A DNA stretch of 8,693 bases, taken from positions 1-8,693 of the forward strand of contig JACQVM010000225.1 of NCBI GenBank assembly GCA_016209785.1, written 5' to 3'. The translations under genes were made by a program, and so were the position numbers. The notes beneath the pieces were generated by a model that saw nothing but the letters and a program-made list of their open reading frames with translations, searched no databases and was not told the origin of the DNA. The DNA comes from Candidatus Melainabacteria bacterium. GTDB taxonomy: Bacteria > Cyanobacteriota > Vampirovibrionia > Obscuribacterales > Obscuribacteraceae. Each line of letters begins with the position of its first letter. Position 1 is the stretch's first letter. Shown here piece by piece: positions 1 to 6,425 of this stretch.

Positions 1-3
1 CCG

Positions 4-28
4 CTATAGTGACCACTATAGTCACTAT
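4..28. repeat. Overlapping small palindromes
   Basis: Two perfect 8-bp inverted repeats share bases. CTATAGTG (4-11) pairs with CACTATAG (14-21), and ATAGTGAC (6-13) pairs with GTCACTAT (21-28) across a 7-base loop. Only one hairpin can form at a time. No T-run follows, so this is not a standard intrinsic terminator. It lies about 140 bp upstream of the best promoter candidate for the secG operon and may belong to the 3' end of a gene outside the window. Function unknown. Confidence 0.5.
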
Positions 29-31
29 GTA

Positions 32-64
32 GTGCTACACTCGTGCTACGCTCATGCTACGCAC
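32..64. repeat. Three tandem 11-bp units
   Basis: GTGCTACACTC (32-42), GTGCTACGCTC (43-53) and ATGCTACGCAC (54-64) are consecutive 11-bp units with one to three differences from one another. The 11-bp period is close to one helical turn, so a protein could bind the same face repeatedly. A short slippage-derived repeat explains it equally well. No open reading frame of note covers it. Confidence 0.55.
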
Positions 65-168
65 CTGATATACCCGCCATTATTAAAGTCTTACCCAAAA
101 AACAAGAATCTTGCACAACATAACTTTAGTGATTATTTTCCTTAAGCTCTTTGCCTGTCGCTATGTCC

Positions 169-174
169 TATAAT
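169..174 (+). promoter_or_regulatory. Candidate -10 box for the secG operon
   Basis: TATAAT matches the sigma-70-type -10 consensus perfectly and lies 59 bp upstream of the preferred secG start. No good -35 box is seen at 16-18 bp (the sequence there is about GCTCTT). TTGCCT at 151-156 is too close, with a 12-bp spacer. The region upstream is A/T-rich (about 78-140). Either an activator or an UP-like element helps, or this is a -10-driven promoter. It is the only strong candidate ahead of the four-gene operon. Confidence 0.5.
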
Positions 175-216
175 TTCTCTAGGCTTGATAAGCTTTTACA
201 AACAGTACCTGTCTGT

Positions 217-220
217 AGGA
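217..220 (+). promoter_or_regulatory. Ribosome binding site that decides the secG start
   Basis: AGGA is followed by ATG at 222 (1-base gap) and ATG at 228 (7-base gap) in the same frame. Only the second has normal Shine-Dalgarno spacing, so translation most likely begins at 228. Confidence 0.6.
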
Positions 221-227
221 AATGGCA

Positions 228-464
228 ATGCATGTTGCTTATATAGTTTTGTTAGGCACAGAAGTACTCCTTGGGCTTTTGCTTGTATCACTCATTCTTT
301 TGCATGCACCCAAGGCAGAAGGGATGGGTGGCATCGGGGGAGCAGCTTCAGTTTTTTCTGGAAAACGAGGAGCAGAAGCTGGATTGAACCGCCTAACCTG
401 GATTGTAGCTTCACTATTCTTACTGGTTTGTGCCTTGCTGGGCTTTGGGATTATTAGAGGTTAA
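228..464 (+). CDS. secG: Preprotein translocase subunit SecG
   Basis: This is the small membrane subunit of the SecYEG channel in the cytoplasmic membrane; it assists SecA-driven protein export. The 78-residue product has two hydrophobic helices (about residues 3-25 and 57-76) joined by a short glycine-rich cytoplasmic loop. The loop carries the family pattern LLHAPKAEGMGGIGG (24-38), followed by LNRLTW (53-58). The length is normal for bacterial SecG. An in-frame ATG at 222 would add two residues, but the AGGA at 217-220 fits the 228 start better. The gene is first in the operon, and its TAA stop shares one base with the ATG of the methyltransferase, so the two are probably translationally coupled. 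The loop and LNRLTW look cyanobacterial to me from memory. Identification is secure; the start is slightly less so. Confidence 0.93.
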   Translation: MHVAYIVLLGTEVLLGLLLVSLILLHAPKAEGMGGIGGAASVFSGKRGAEAGLNRLTWIVASLFLLVCALLGFGIIRG

Positions 465-1189
465 TGTCCTTCAAACTGCCTACTAGTCAAGAGAAAGCTA
501 ACTTCGTACACAACCAGTTTGAACGCATCGCCAGGCGGTATAACCTAACCAACGATGTCATTAGCTTAGGCATGCACCGTTTTTGGAAGGAAAAGGCCAT
601 CAGTCAGCTCGATTTACGTGCAGATGGCACATATCTTGATGTTTGCTGCGGAACCGGGGACCTGGCACTACGCATTGCCCGGCAGCTTGGTCCTAATGGG
701 CGTGTCGTAGGTATTGACTTTTCCAGCAGCATGCTAGACATTGCCGCCCAACAGGCTAGGGAAAGGGCAGTAGAGGCTGCCGTTGAGTTTGTCAAAGGTG
801 ACGCTCAGAATTTACCGTTTCCGGCTCACTATTTTGATGGCGCTGTAATTAGCTTTGGACTACGTAACCTAACTGATTTAGTACAAGGCATAAAAGAAAT
901 GGCCCGCGTGGTAAAGCCAGGAGGTCGCGTGGTCAATCTTGACCTTGGACATCCTAGCCTGCCTTTATTTACACCACTGTACCAAGCATATTTCTCTTAC
1001 ATCGTTCCTATCCTGGGGGCTATTTTGCAAAGCAACCGGCAAGCGTATACTTACCTCCCTCAGTCCCTTAAAACTTACCCGAACTCACAAGAAATTGCTA
1101 ATATCTTTCGGAGCTCAGGGCTTAAGGATATTGCCTTTCACCAACTTGCGCTTGGCTCTGTAGCTTTGCACGTGGGGACTGTAGAGTGA
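464..1189 (+). CDS. menG: Demethylmenaquinone methyltransferase, UbiE/MenG family
   Basis: This SAM-dependent C-methyltransferase performs a late step of menaquinone (or, in photosynthetic relatives, phylloquinone/plastoquinone-type) synthesis by methylating the demethylated quinone ring. The 241-residue protein shows the family's first signature as YNLTNDVISLGMHRFW (26-41). SAM motif I is LDVCCGTGDLA (58-68), and the acidic end of strand 2 is GIDFS (83-87). GDAQNLPF (112-119), SFGLRN (130-135) and RVVKPGGRVVNLD (148-160) follow. The second family signature is slightly altered: the usual glutamate is D160. The SLGMHRFWK form resembles cyanobacterial MenG, but the quinone substrate cannot be read from the sequence. 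The gene overlaps secG by 1 bp and lpxB by 4 bp. No other quinone genes are in the window. Confidence 0.9.
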   Translation: MSFKLPTSQEKANFVHNQFERIARRYNLTNDVISLGMHRFWKEKAISQLDLRADGTYLDVCCGTGDLALRIARQLGPNGRVVGIDFSSSMLDIAAQQARERAVEAAVEFVKGDAQNLPFPAHYFDGAVISFGLRNLTDLVQGIKEMARVVKPGGRVVNLDLGHPSLPLFTPLYQAYFSYIVPILGAILQSNRQAYTYLPQSLKTYPNSQEIANIFRSSGLKDIAFHQLALGSVALHVGTVE

Positions 1190-2406
1190 CCCCAAACCCT
1201 GACATAACCAAGCAAGCCAAATCACTGTTTGTCTCAGTTGGTGATATTTCAGCAGATGAACATACTGCACGCCTTGTTGCTCAGTTGCACCAGCTTTTGC
1301 CAGAACTTCACATCTGGGGCATGGGCGGGCCTAAAATGGACACTTGTGGAGCAGAGCTTTTATATAACTGCCAGCACTTTGCTTGTGTTGGGGTTGTAGA
1401 AACACTGAAGTTCTTACCGTTTTTTGCTAGGCTTACTGCTCAGCTTGTGTCCGAGATAGGCAAGCGCAAGCCTGATGCTGTGTTGCTGGTAGATTTTGGC
1501 GGCTTCAACTTAAGACTTGCTCAAGCCTTGCGAGCTAAGTTTAAGCATTTGCCTATCATTTACTTTATTTCTCCTCAAGTTTGGGCTTCGCGACCTTGGC
1601 GAATGAAGGTAATAGCTAAAACCATAACCAAGATGCTAGTCATCTTCCCTTTCGAGGAGCCTCTTTACTTAAGCCACGGGGTAGATGCTTCCTTTGTTGG
1701 TCATCCGCTTACAGAAAGTCTCCATACTGCTGAGAACTCCGTCAATCGCAGAAAGTTTTGTCAAAAATATGGCTTGAATCCTAACAATACCCTTATTGGA
1801 ATTTTCCCAGGCAGCCGGCGCCGTGAAATTAAAGACCTCCTGCCCGTAGTCTTACAGGCTGCCAACTGGCTCCTTAAGGAGCGCCCAGAACTTCAGTTTG
1901 CTATTTCCCAAGCTAATGCACTGCTTGCTAAGGACATTTTGCAAGTCATGGACCAACCTGGCTATGCCTATGGTAAAAACATTTGCCTTATTGATCCAGC
2001 CGATAGCCAGGCTCTTATGACTGTATCCGACTTACTTTGGGCAAAATCAGGAACAACAACACTCGAGGCAGCTTTGCTTAATAAACCAACACTAATCTAC
2101 TACCGAGGAAATTGGCTTAGTTTCCTGCTGTTCCTTACTTTTAAACAAGTAAAGTACGTTGGCTGGCCTAACATTCTTGCCGGCCATATGATGTTTCCTG
2201 AGTTGTTACAACTAGATTGTCGAGCGGAGAAACTCGTAAGATATAGCTGTGATTGGTTGGATGTACCAGGGCTTAAGGCCGAAATTGCCCGGGATCTTTG
2301 TCACATTGGCACTCAATTAGGACAAGGCAACTTTGTCACCAATGCTACAAGATACATCCTCGAGATACTTGCCCAAGGACCAAAAGAACTTGCAACCAAC
2401 AAATAG
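1186..2406 (+). CDS. lpxB: Lipid-A-disaccharide synthase
   Basis: This GT19 glycosyltransferase condenses UDP-diacylglucosamine with lipid X to give the lipid A disaccharide at the inner face of the cytoplasmic membrane. The 406-residue protein has the family landmarks in order: SVGDISADEH (17-26), GMGGPKM (45-51), LVDFGGFNLR (101-110, with D103 at the place of the essential Asp), YFISPQVWASRPWR (126-139), VIFPFEEPLY (152-161), VGHPL (171-175), GIFPGSRRREI (205-215, R211 in PGSR) and KSGTTTLEAALLNKPTLIYYR (287-307). The start is a GTG inside the overlap GTGA with the menG stop, with GGGG upstream at a plausible distance. Length is close to the family norm (about 380-410). The gene implies a lipid A outer membrane. 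The other lpx genes are not in the window. Confidence 0.95.
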   Translation: MTPNPDITKQAKSLFVSVGDISADEHTARLVAQLHQLLPELHIWGMGGPKMDTCGAELLYNCQHFACVGVVETLKFLPFFARLTAQLVSEIGKRKPDAVLLVDFGGFNLRLAQALRAKFKHLPIIYFISPQVWASRPWRMKVIAKTITKMLVIFPFEEPLYLSHGVDASFVGHPLTESLHTAENSVNRRKFCQKYGLNPNNTLIGIFPGSRRREIKDLLPVVLQAANWLLKERPELQFAISQANALLAKDILQVMDQPGYAYGKNICLIDPADSQALMTVSDLLWAKSGTTTLEAALLNKPTLIYYRGNWLSFLLFLTFKQVKYVGWPNILAGHMMFPELLQLDCRAEKLVRYSCDWLDVPGLKAEIARDLCHIGTQLGQGNFVTNATRYILEILAQGPKELATNK

Positions 2407-2419
2407 CGCTCTCTCCACC

Positions 2420-4180
2420 ATGCCAGCAATTTATCTTAGGCTGCTCAACTACATTCGCCCTTACTGGGTACCATTTGTTGCAGGCTTAATTGCTGCTATA
2501 CCAGGAGGTGGAATAGATGGTGCAATTGCTTGGCTGGCTGGTCAAGGTTTACAACGCATCTTTGTTGAAGGACAGCAAAACCTAATTTACTTAGTTCCCA
2601 TTGCCGTTCTTGTTATTGCTGCCCTGCAAGGAATCTTTCGTTTCCTGGAAGCCTTTTGCATAAGGTATGTAGGCGCAAGTGCTATTAGAGACCTGCGAAA
2701 CAAATTGTTTACCCATATAGAAACACAGCCCCTGCTTTACTTTCATGGACAGTCTTCCGGGGTATTAATTGGCCGCCTTACCAATGACGTGGCCATTATC
2801 GAGCATGCCATTTCACAAACATTCCAGTCCATGATTAGCCGCACCATTACTTTATTGTCTTTAGTGGCGGTACTCCTGTATCAAAGCTGGAAACTTAGCC
2901 TCATTGCACTTTCTATACTTTCTTTCATAGTTTTACCTGTCATCATCTTAGGAAAGAAAATACGCAAATCCAGCCGTGGAGGACAAGAGGCCATCGGCGA
3001 TTTGGTATGCGTCCTTTCAGAGTCCATTCAAGGAGCCAAAATTATTCAGTCATTTAATCTGGAAGATTTCCAGATTTCTCGCTTTAACAGCACAAATCAA
3101 AACTTTTTCCACAACACCATGAAGGCAGTACGAGCTGAAGCCATGATGTCACCAATTCTAGCCATGATTGGTGCCCTCGGCATTGCAGCTGTCATATGGG
3201 TTGCAGGTTACCAAGTAATTCACCATCATATGACCTTGGGCTCTCTTACATCGTTTGTTATTGCCCTTCTTCTTCTCTATTCTCCTATCAAGAATCTTGG
3301 ACGCATCAATGGCATTGTTCAACCTGCGCTGGCAGCAGCGTCACGTGTCTTTGAAGTGCTGGACCGCGAAAGCAATCTCAAAGATTCACCGGACGCATTT
3401 AAGCTTAAGCCTGGTCCGCACCACATCAAGCTCTCGCATGTCCACTTCCAATACCCAGGAGCACCTGATATAGTGCTCACTGATATCAATCTAGAAATCC
3501 CGTCTGGGCGCATGGTTGCCCTTGTTGGTCTTTCTGGCGCTGGCAAATCGACTCTTGCCAATCTGGTACCACGGTTTTTTGACCCTACAGCCGGAACCAT
3601 CTTCATTGACGGTGAACCACTACAACATTACACCTTAGCGTCACTTCGCTCCGAAATTGCAATGGTAACCCAAGACAATTTCCTCTTTAACATGACAGTG
3701 CAAGAAAACATTCGTTTAGGCAAGATCGACGCTACAGAAGACGAAATTGTTATGGCTGCAAAGGCAGCTTATTGCCATGACTTTATTACCGAGCTACCAC
3801 AAGGGTATAAAACAGAAATTGGAGAGCGTGGCGTGAGACTGTCTGGCGGTCAGCAGCAGCGCCTGGCTATTGCGCGTGCTTTCTTAAAGAATGCACCTAT
3901 TCTTATTCTTGATGAAGCCACAAGCTCACTAGATAATGAGTCAGAAGCCATGGTACAAGCAGCGCTGAATAATCTAATGTCCGGCCGCACTGTCATTGTA
4001 ATTGCACACCGGCTATCAACTGTGCGGCATGCTGATCAAATAGTTGTTTTAGAAAATGGCTCAATAGTTGAAACTGGAACACATAGTTCGCTAGCAGAAG
4101 CCAATGCAACATACACCAGACTTCTTACTGCCCAGTTCCAGCGCCCAGAAATGAGCGCAGAGTCCAGAGGTGAGTCCTAA
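2420..4180 (+). CDS. msbA: MsbA-type ABC exporter (lipid A flippase-like)
   Basis: This is a half-size ABC exporter with its membrane domain fused to its ATPase; it probably works as a homodimer that flips lipid A core or another lipid across the cytoplasmic membrane. From the ATG at 2420 the protein is 586 residues, the usual MsbA size. The transmembrane domain covers about residues 15-300. The ATPase carries Walker A GLSGAGKST (370-378), Q-loop Q418, signature LSGGQ (474-478), Walker B ILILDE (494-499), SSLD (502-505) and switch H530. The frame stays open upstream to a TTG at 2333 with AAGG before it. That start would overlap lpxB by 74 bp and add 29 residues outside the family. The 2420 start gives a 13-bp gap but has no clear ribosome binding site, so it may depend on coupling to lpxB. 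Lipid A as substrate is inferred from the neighbour; multidrug export is the alternative. Confidence 0.88.
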   Translation: MPAIYLRLLNYIRPYWVPFVAGLIAAIPGGGIDGAIAWLAGQGLQRIFVEGQQNLIYLVPIAVLVIAALQGIFRFLEAFCIRYVGASAIRDLRNKLFTHIETQPLLYFHGQSSGVLIGRLTNDVAIIEHAISQTFQSMISRTITLLSLVAVLLYQSWKLSLIALSILSFIVLPVIILGKKIRKSSRGGQEAIGDLVCVLSESIQGAKIIQSFNLEDFQISRFNSTNQNFFHNTMKAVRAEAMMSPILAMIGALGIAAVIWVAGYQVIHHHMTLGSLTSFVIALLLLYSPIKNLGRINGIVQPALAAASRVFEVLDRESNLKDSPDAFKLKPGPHHIKLSHVHFQYPGAPDIVLTDINLEIPSGRMVALVGLSGAGKSTLANLVPRFFDPTAGTIFIDGEPLQHYTLASLRSEIAMVTQDNFLFNMTVQENIRLGKIDATEDEIVMAAKAAYCHDFITELPQGYKTEIGERGVRLSGGQQQRLAIARAFLKNAPILILDEATSSLDNESEAMVQAALNNLMSGRTVIVIAHRLSTVRHADQIVVLENGSIVETGTHSSLAEANATYTRLLTAQFQRPEMSAESRGES

Positions 4181-4282
4181 GGGCTCACCCTTAGGAGGGC
4201 AGGCTGCTTACAAGCAATGCAGCATGGGCTTGAACCCCTGCCGCATCTACCGCTGAAAGACCTGGCGTTAACGCCGGGGTCT
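4181..4282 (-). repeat. Composite three-hairpin repeat, copy A (degenerate, inverted relative to copy B)
   Basis: The copy starts right after the msbA stop codon. Read on the plus strand it holds three modules. The first is a decayed version of the CTTAAG palindrome (ACCCTTAGGAGGGC region), followed by the linker TGCTTACAAGCAATGC. The second is a stem-loop with GGGCTTGAACCC at its centre (4217-4246; two of twelve pairs are broken compared with copy B). The third, after CTACCGCTGAAAGA, is a GTTAAC-centred palindrome that is one base shorter on the left arm (4258-4282). It matches the reverse complement of 7997-8100 over its whole length. The start of the repeat also forms a hairpin with the end of msbA: GGTGAGTCC (4170-4178) pairs with GGGCTCACC (4181-4189), with one G-T wobble. 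It has no coding role here. Confidence 0.85.
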
Positions 4283-4292
4283 GCCCACATTG

Positions 4293-4326
4293 GCATGCAA
4301 ATCCCCAATTGAGCGAGCTTGCATGC
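4293..4326. repeat. Perfect 8-bp inverted repeat at the small-ORF promoter
   Basis: GCATGCAA (4293-4300) and TTGCATGC (4319-4326) are exact reverse complements separated by 18 bases. The right arm covers the candidate -35 box of the small ORF, so a dimeric regulator bound here would touch RNA polymerase. It could also simply be a weak hairpin. GCAAATCCCC at 4297-4306 resembles the outer edge of the composite repeat, so part of this stretch may be a repeat remnant. Confidence 0.4.
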
Positions 4327-4347
4327 GTTTGTCTGTTGGTGTATCGT
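4319..4347 (+). promoter_or_regulatory. Candidate promoter for the small lysine-rich ORF
   Basis: TTGCAT (4319-4324) and TATCGT (4342-4347) have a 17-bp spacer, the sigma-70 optimum. The matches to consensus are modest: 3 of 6 and 4 of 6. Transcription would begin near 4354 and give a leader of about 30 bases before the ATG at 4386. Confidence 0.35.
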
Positions 4348-4385
4348 GATCAGCATGTGGTTCATGTTCGACCGGAGAATCAGTC

Positions 4386-4487
4386 ATGGGAAAAGAGCAG
4401 AAACAGAAGAAAGAACAAAAAAAGAAAGCTAGCAAGACTATGAAGGAAAAGAAAGCCGCCAAGGCCGAGAAAAAGCGCGGTCAATAG
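4386..4487 (+). CDS. Small lysine-rich basic protein (33 residues)
   Basis: The ORF runs from ATG to TAG and encodes 33 residues, 14 of them lysine and one arginine, against four glutamates (net charge about +11). It has no hydrophobic stretch and no cysteine, and would be a charged helix or disordered. The centre reads SKTMKEKKAAKAEKK (16-30). A strong ribosome binding site, GGAG at 4374-4377, sits 8 bases before the ATG, and a candidate promoter lies upstream. Both support real translation. Small bacterial proteins with a similar K-T-x-K-E-K-x-A pattern exist as far as I recall, but I cannot assign a family. Binding to nucleic acid or ribosomes is the obvious guess from charge and is not shown. 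The stop codon is directly followed by repeat copy C. Such an A-rich frame could arise by chance, but the RBS and spacing argue against that. Confidence 0.6.
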   Translation: MGKEQKQKKEQKKKASKTMKEKKAAKAEKKRGQ

Positions 4488-4488
4488 G

Positions 4489-4528
4489 CAAATCTCCGCC
4501 CTTAAGGGCGAGCTGCTTACAAGGGATG
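4489..4528 (-). repeat. Composite repeat, copy C (partial: first hairpin plus linker)
   Basis: CAAATC (4489-4494) is followed by the palindrome CGCCCTTAAGGGCG (4497-4510) and the linker CTGCTTACAAGGGATG. This matches the reverse complement of the right end of copy B (8100 downward), including the CAAATC edge. Similarity stops at about 4528, before the second hairpin. It begins 1 base after the small ORF's stop codon and has the same orientation as copy A. Confidence 0.75.
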
Positions 4529-4704
4529 ACCCGGTTGCGCAGTACATAATCAAGAGGCTTGCCATAAGTGTAGGGCAGCCGTTGTGGGCTGTGGTAGATG
4601 AACTTCGATTCTGCCTACAGCTACCCTTGCGAACTCATTTGGGAATAACTGGCGTGCAATACCCTGCCACCCGGCATGCCAAATGATTATTGGCATCAAG
4701 CAGC
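4529..4704. other. Non-coding stretch with local inverted repeats
   Basis: No convincing ORF lies here. GTAGG (4570-4574) can pair with CCTAC (4614-4618), enclosing a second stem CAGCC (4576-4580)/GGCTG (4587-4591). A perfect 7-bp stem with a 7-base loop, ATGCCAA (4676-4682)/TTGGCAT (4690-4696), lies 8 bases beyond the stop codon of the minus-strand carboxylase gene. That last hairpin might stabilise the mRNA end or stop transcription, but it lacks a T-run. I found no tRNA-like fold or recognisable ncRNA motif. Confidence 0.35.
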
Positions 4705-6258
4705 CTACACTGGCAGCACGCCATGTTTCTTCTTATACGTTTGCAATTTCTTGGTAGCGTAAGCATTGAATCGACTGATTAGCTCCTGGCGCAGATTGGC
4801 ACCCGGGACAATACCATCGATTATCATTTCTGAAGCGAGCCTATAGATATCCACATCCTCACGGTATTCAGCTCTTTTGGCCTCTATAAATGCTCCCCGC
4901 TCTGATTCAGGTAGCTCCATAATCTTGTTGTAGTACACTGCATTGACTGCCGCCTCAGGTCCCATAACAGCAATACAAGCAGTTGGCAAAGCAAGACATG
5001 CATCAGGTTCAAAGGCTGGACCACACATAGCGTACAGTCCGGCACCATATGCCTTGCGCACAATTACAGAAATCTTGGGAACATCCGCTGAGCTCATTGC
5101 CGAAATCATCTTTGCTCCAGTACGGATAATACCTGCACGCTCAACTTTAGTACCAATCATAAATCCTGGGACATCAGCCAAAAACAACAACGGAATATTG
5201 AAGGCATTACACAACCACATAAAACGTGCACCTTTGTCCGCGGAATCAACAAACAAGACACCACCTTTCACCTTAGGTTGATTAGCTAAAATACCCACAG
5301 CCCGCCCACCCAGCCTAGCAAGGCCAGTGATAAGTTCAGGTGCAAATAGCCTTTTTACTTCAAAAAACGAGCCTGCATCAACCAGTCGATCAATGAGCTG
5401 GTACATATCAAAAGGCACATTTTCCTTTTCAGGAATAATTTCTTCTATGCCCTTCTCAAAAACTGGCGGCTCTTGAGGAGGTAGCCTCGGCGGCATCTCA
5501 TCACAGTTTGTTGCTATAAAACGGAAATACTGCTTGCAAAGTTGAATTGCCTCTTCTTCTGAGGTCGCTAATATGTCGCCACATCCACTGACAGTGCAGT
5601 GCATACGTGCACCGCCCATCTCTTCAAGGGTTACCTTCTCACCAATGACCATCTCAGCCATGCGTGGCGAACCAAGATACATGGACGCGTTGCCTTCGAC
5701 CATGATTACTATGTCGCAGAAGGCTGGAATATATGCTCCACCAGCTGCAGATGGCCCAAACAAGAGACATATTTGTGGGATAAAACCAGACAGTTGAACT
5801 TGATTGTAAAATATCCTGCCTGCACCCCGGCGTCCAGGAAACATCTGAACCTGATCTGTTATACGGGCTCCAGCAGAATCCACCAGGTAAATGAGCGGCA
5901 CCTTTAAACGTGCTGCAGTTTCTTGAATGCGAATTATCTTTTCAACCGTACGCCACCCCCAGGAGCCAGCTTTAATTGTCGAGTCATTGGCCATGAAGCA
6001 CACTGCACGTCCTTCAATCTGGCCAATCCCAGTAATCACACCGTCGGCTGGTAAATCTGGCTCAAGACAATTGGCAAATAATGCATCTTCAATTTCATAG
6101 CCTGGATCAAGCAACAACGACAGTCGCTGCCTGGCAAAAAGCTTGCCATCCTCTTTGAGCTTTTGATGGTACTTAGGAGCTCCACCTTTCTTGACCTGCT
6201 GTGAGGCCTGATTAAGATCCACTTTCTTTTGCTTCTCTACTGTCAATTCACCAACCAT
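4705..6258 (-). CDS. Acyl-CoA carboxylase carboxyltransferase (propionyl-CoA carboxylase beta type, pccB-like)
   Basis: This protein moves a carboxyl group from carboxybiotin to an acyl-CoA, most likely propionyl-CoA to give methylmalonyl-CoA. It works in the cytoplasm with a biotin carboxylase/BCCP subunit. The 517-residue length is normal for the family, with two crotonase-fold halves. The N-terminal half includes GGAPKYHQKLKEDGKLFARQR (25-45), a VDSAGARI stretch (126-133) and the oxyanion-hole loop GPSAAGGAY (168-176). The C-terminal half has VDSADKGARF (337-346), ADVPGFMIGT (361-370) and a second glycine loop in RKAYGAGLYAMCGPAF (401-416). Related methylcrotonyl-CoA or geranyl-CoA carboxylases and the methylmalonyl-CoA decarboxylase alpha subunit share this fold, so the substrate is open. 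The ATG at 6258 has AAGGA 11 bases upstream, which is rather far. No biotin carboxylase gene is next to it; it is divergent from the oxidoreductase gene. Confidence 0.9.
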   Translation of the reverse strand: MVGELTVEKQKKVDLNQASQQVKKGGAPKYHQKLKEDGKLFARQRLSLLLDPGYEIEDALFANCLEPDLPADGVITGIGQIEGRAVCFMANDSTIKAGSWGWRTVEKIIRIQETAARLKVPLIYLVDSAGARITDQVQMFPGRRGAGRIFYNQVQLSGFIPQICLLFGPSAAGGAYIPAFCDIVIMVEGNASMYLGSPRMAEMVIGEKVTLEEMGGARMHCTVSGCGDILATSEEEAIQLCKQYFRFIATNCDEMPPRLPPQEPPVFEKGIEEIIPEKENVPFDMYQLIDRLVDAGSFFEVKRLFAPELITGLARLGGRAVGILANQPKVKGGVLFVDSADKGARFMWLCNAFNIPLLFLADVPGFMIGTKVERAGIIRTGAKMISAMSSADVPKISVIVRKAYGAGLYAMCGPAFEPDACLALPTACIAVMGPEAAVNAVYYNKIMELPESERGAFIEAKRAEYREDVDIYRLASEMIIDGIVPGANLRQELISRFNAYATKKLQTYKKKHGVLPV

Positions 6259-6425
6259 CCTGACTAATGTCCTTAAAATAAGTAAATAGCTGTGACCCGT
6301 ATTTTACAGCCAGCTAGCTAACCAAAGGATTTTATGCGGCTAATCATATAGCTATTGAGATCATTGGCACAACAGACCACGTGCTAGTAATCATGTGGAT
6401 ATAATTGGCTGGGTGAAGACAGGTC
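6259..6425. promoter_or_regulatory. Divergent promoter region between carboxylase and oxidoreductase genes
   Basis: These 167 bp must hold the promoters for both genes. For the plus-strand gene, TATAAT at 6400-6405 is a perfect -10 box, 20 bp upstream of the GTG start, with no good -35 box. For the minus-strand gene the candidates are weaker: a TATGAT near 6340 (minus strand, with TTGTGC about 18 bp upstream) or TAAAAT near 6302. The central part is A/T-rich. Confidence 0.5.
6377..6398. promoter_or_regulatory. Operator-like inverted repeat next to the -10 box
   Basis: CCACGTG (6377-6383) and CATGTGG (6392-6398) form an inverted repeat with one G-T mismatch and an 8-base spacer. The right arm ends one base before the TATAAT at 6400, and the left arm covers the place where a -35 box would sit. 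A dimeric regulator would fit this geometry. It is suggestive only. Confidence 0.4.

Noticed and set aside
2333..2419. Upstream extension of the MsbA-type protein from a TTG start
   Set aside because: It lies inside lpxB, and the 29 extra residues do not look like the family N-terminus; the ATG at 2420 gives the normal length. The AAGG before the TTG keeps a small doubt.
4177..4365. Minus-strand ORF sharing a peptide (SFSGRCGRGSSPC) with a plus-strand ORF at 7906-8172
   Set aside because: The similarity comes from the composite repeat DNA read in the same direction, not from a protein family; both frames cross non-coding repeat sequence.
4268..4565. Phe-rich hydrophobic ORFs on the minus strand opposite the small lysine-rich ORF
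   Set aside because: They are the antisense of AAA/AAG lysine codons, which read as Phe/Leu; no ribosome binding site was seen, and the plus-strand ORF explains the composition.
4590..4630. Possible tRNA T-loop (TTCGATT) near 4604
   Set aside because: The flanking bases do not form a T-stem, and no acceptor or anticodon arm can be drawn.
4943..5281. Plus-strand ORFs inside the carboxylase gene (also 5573-5907)
   Set aside because: They are shadows of a complete, well-conserved minus-strand gene.
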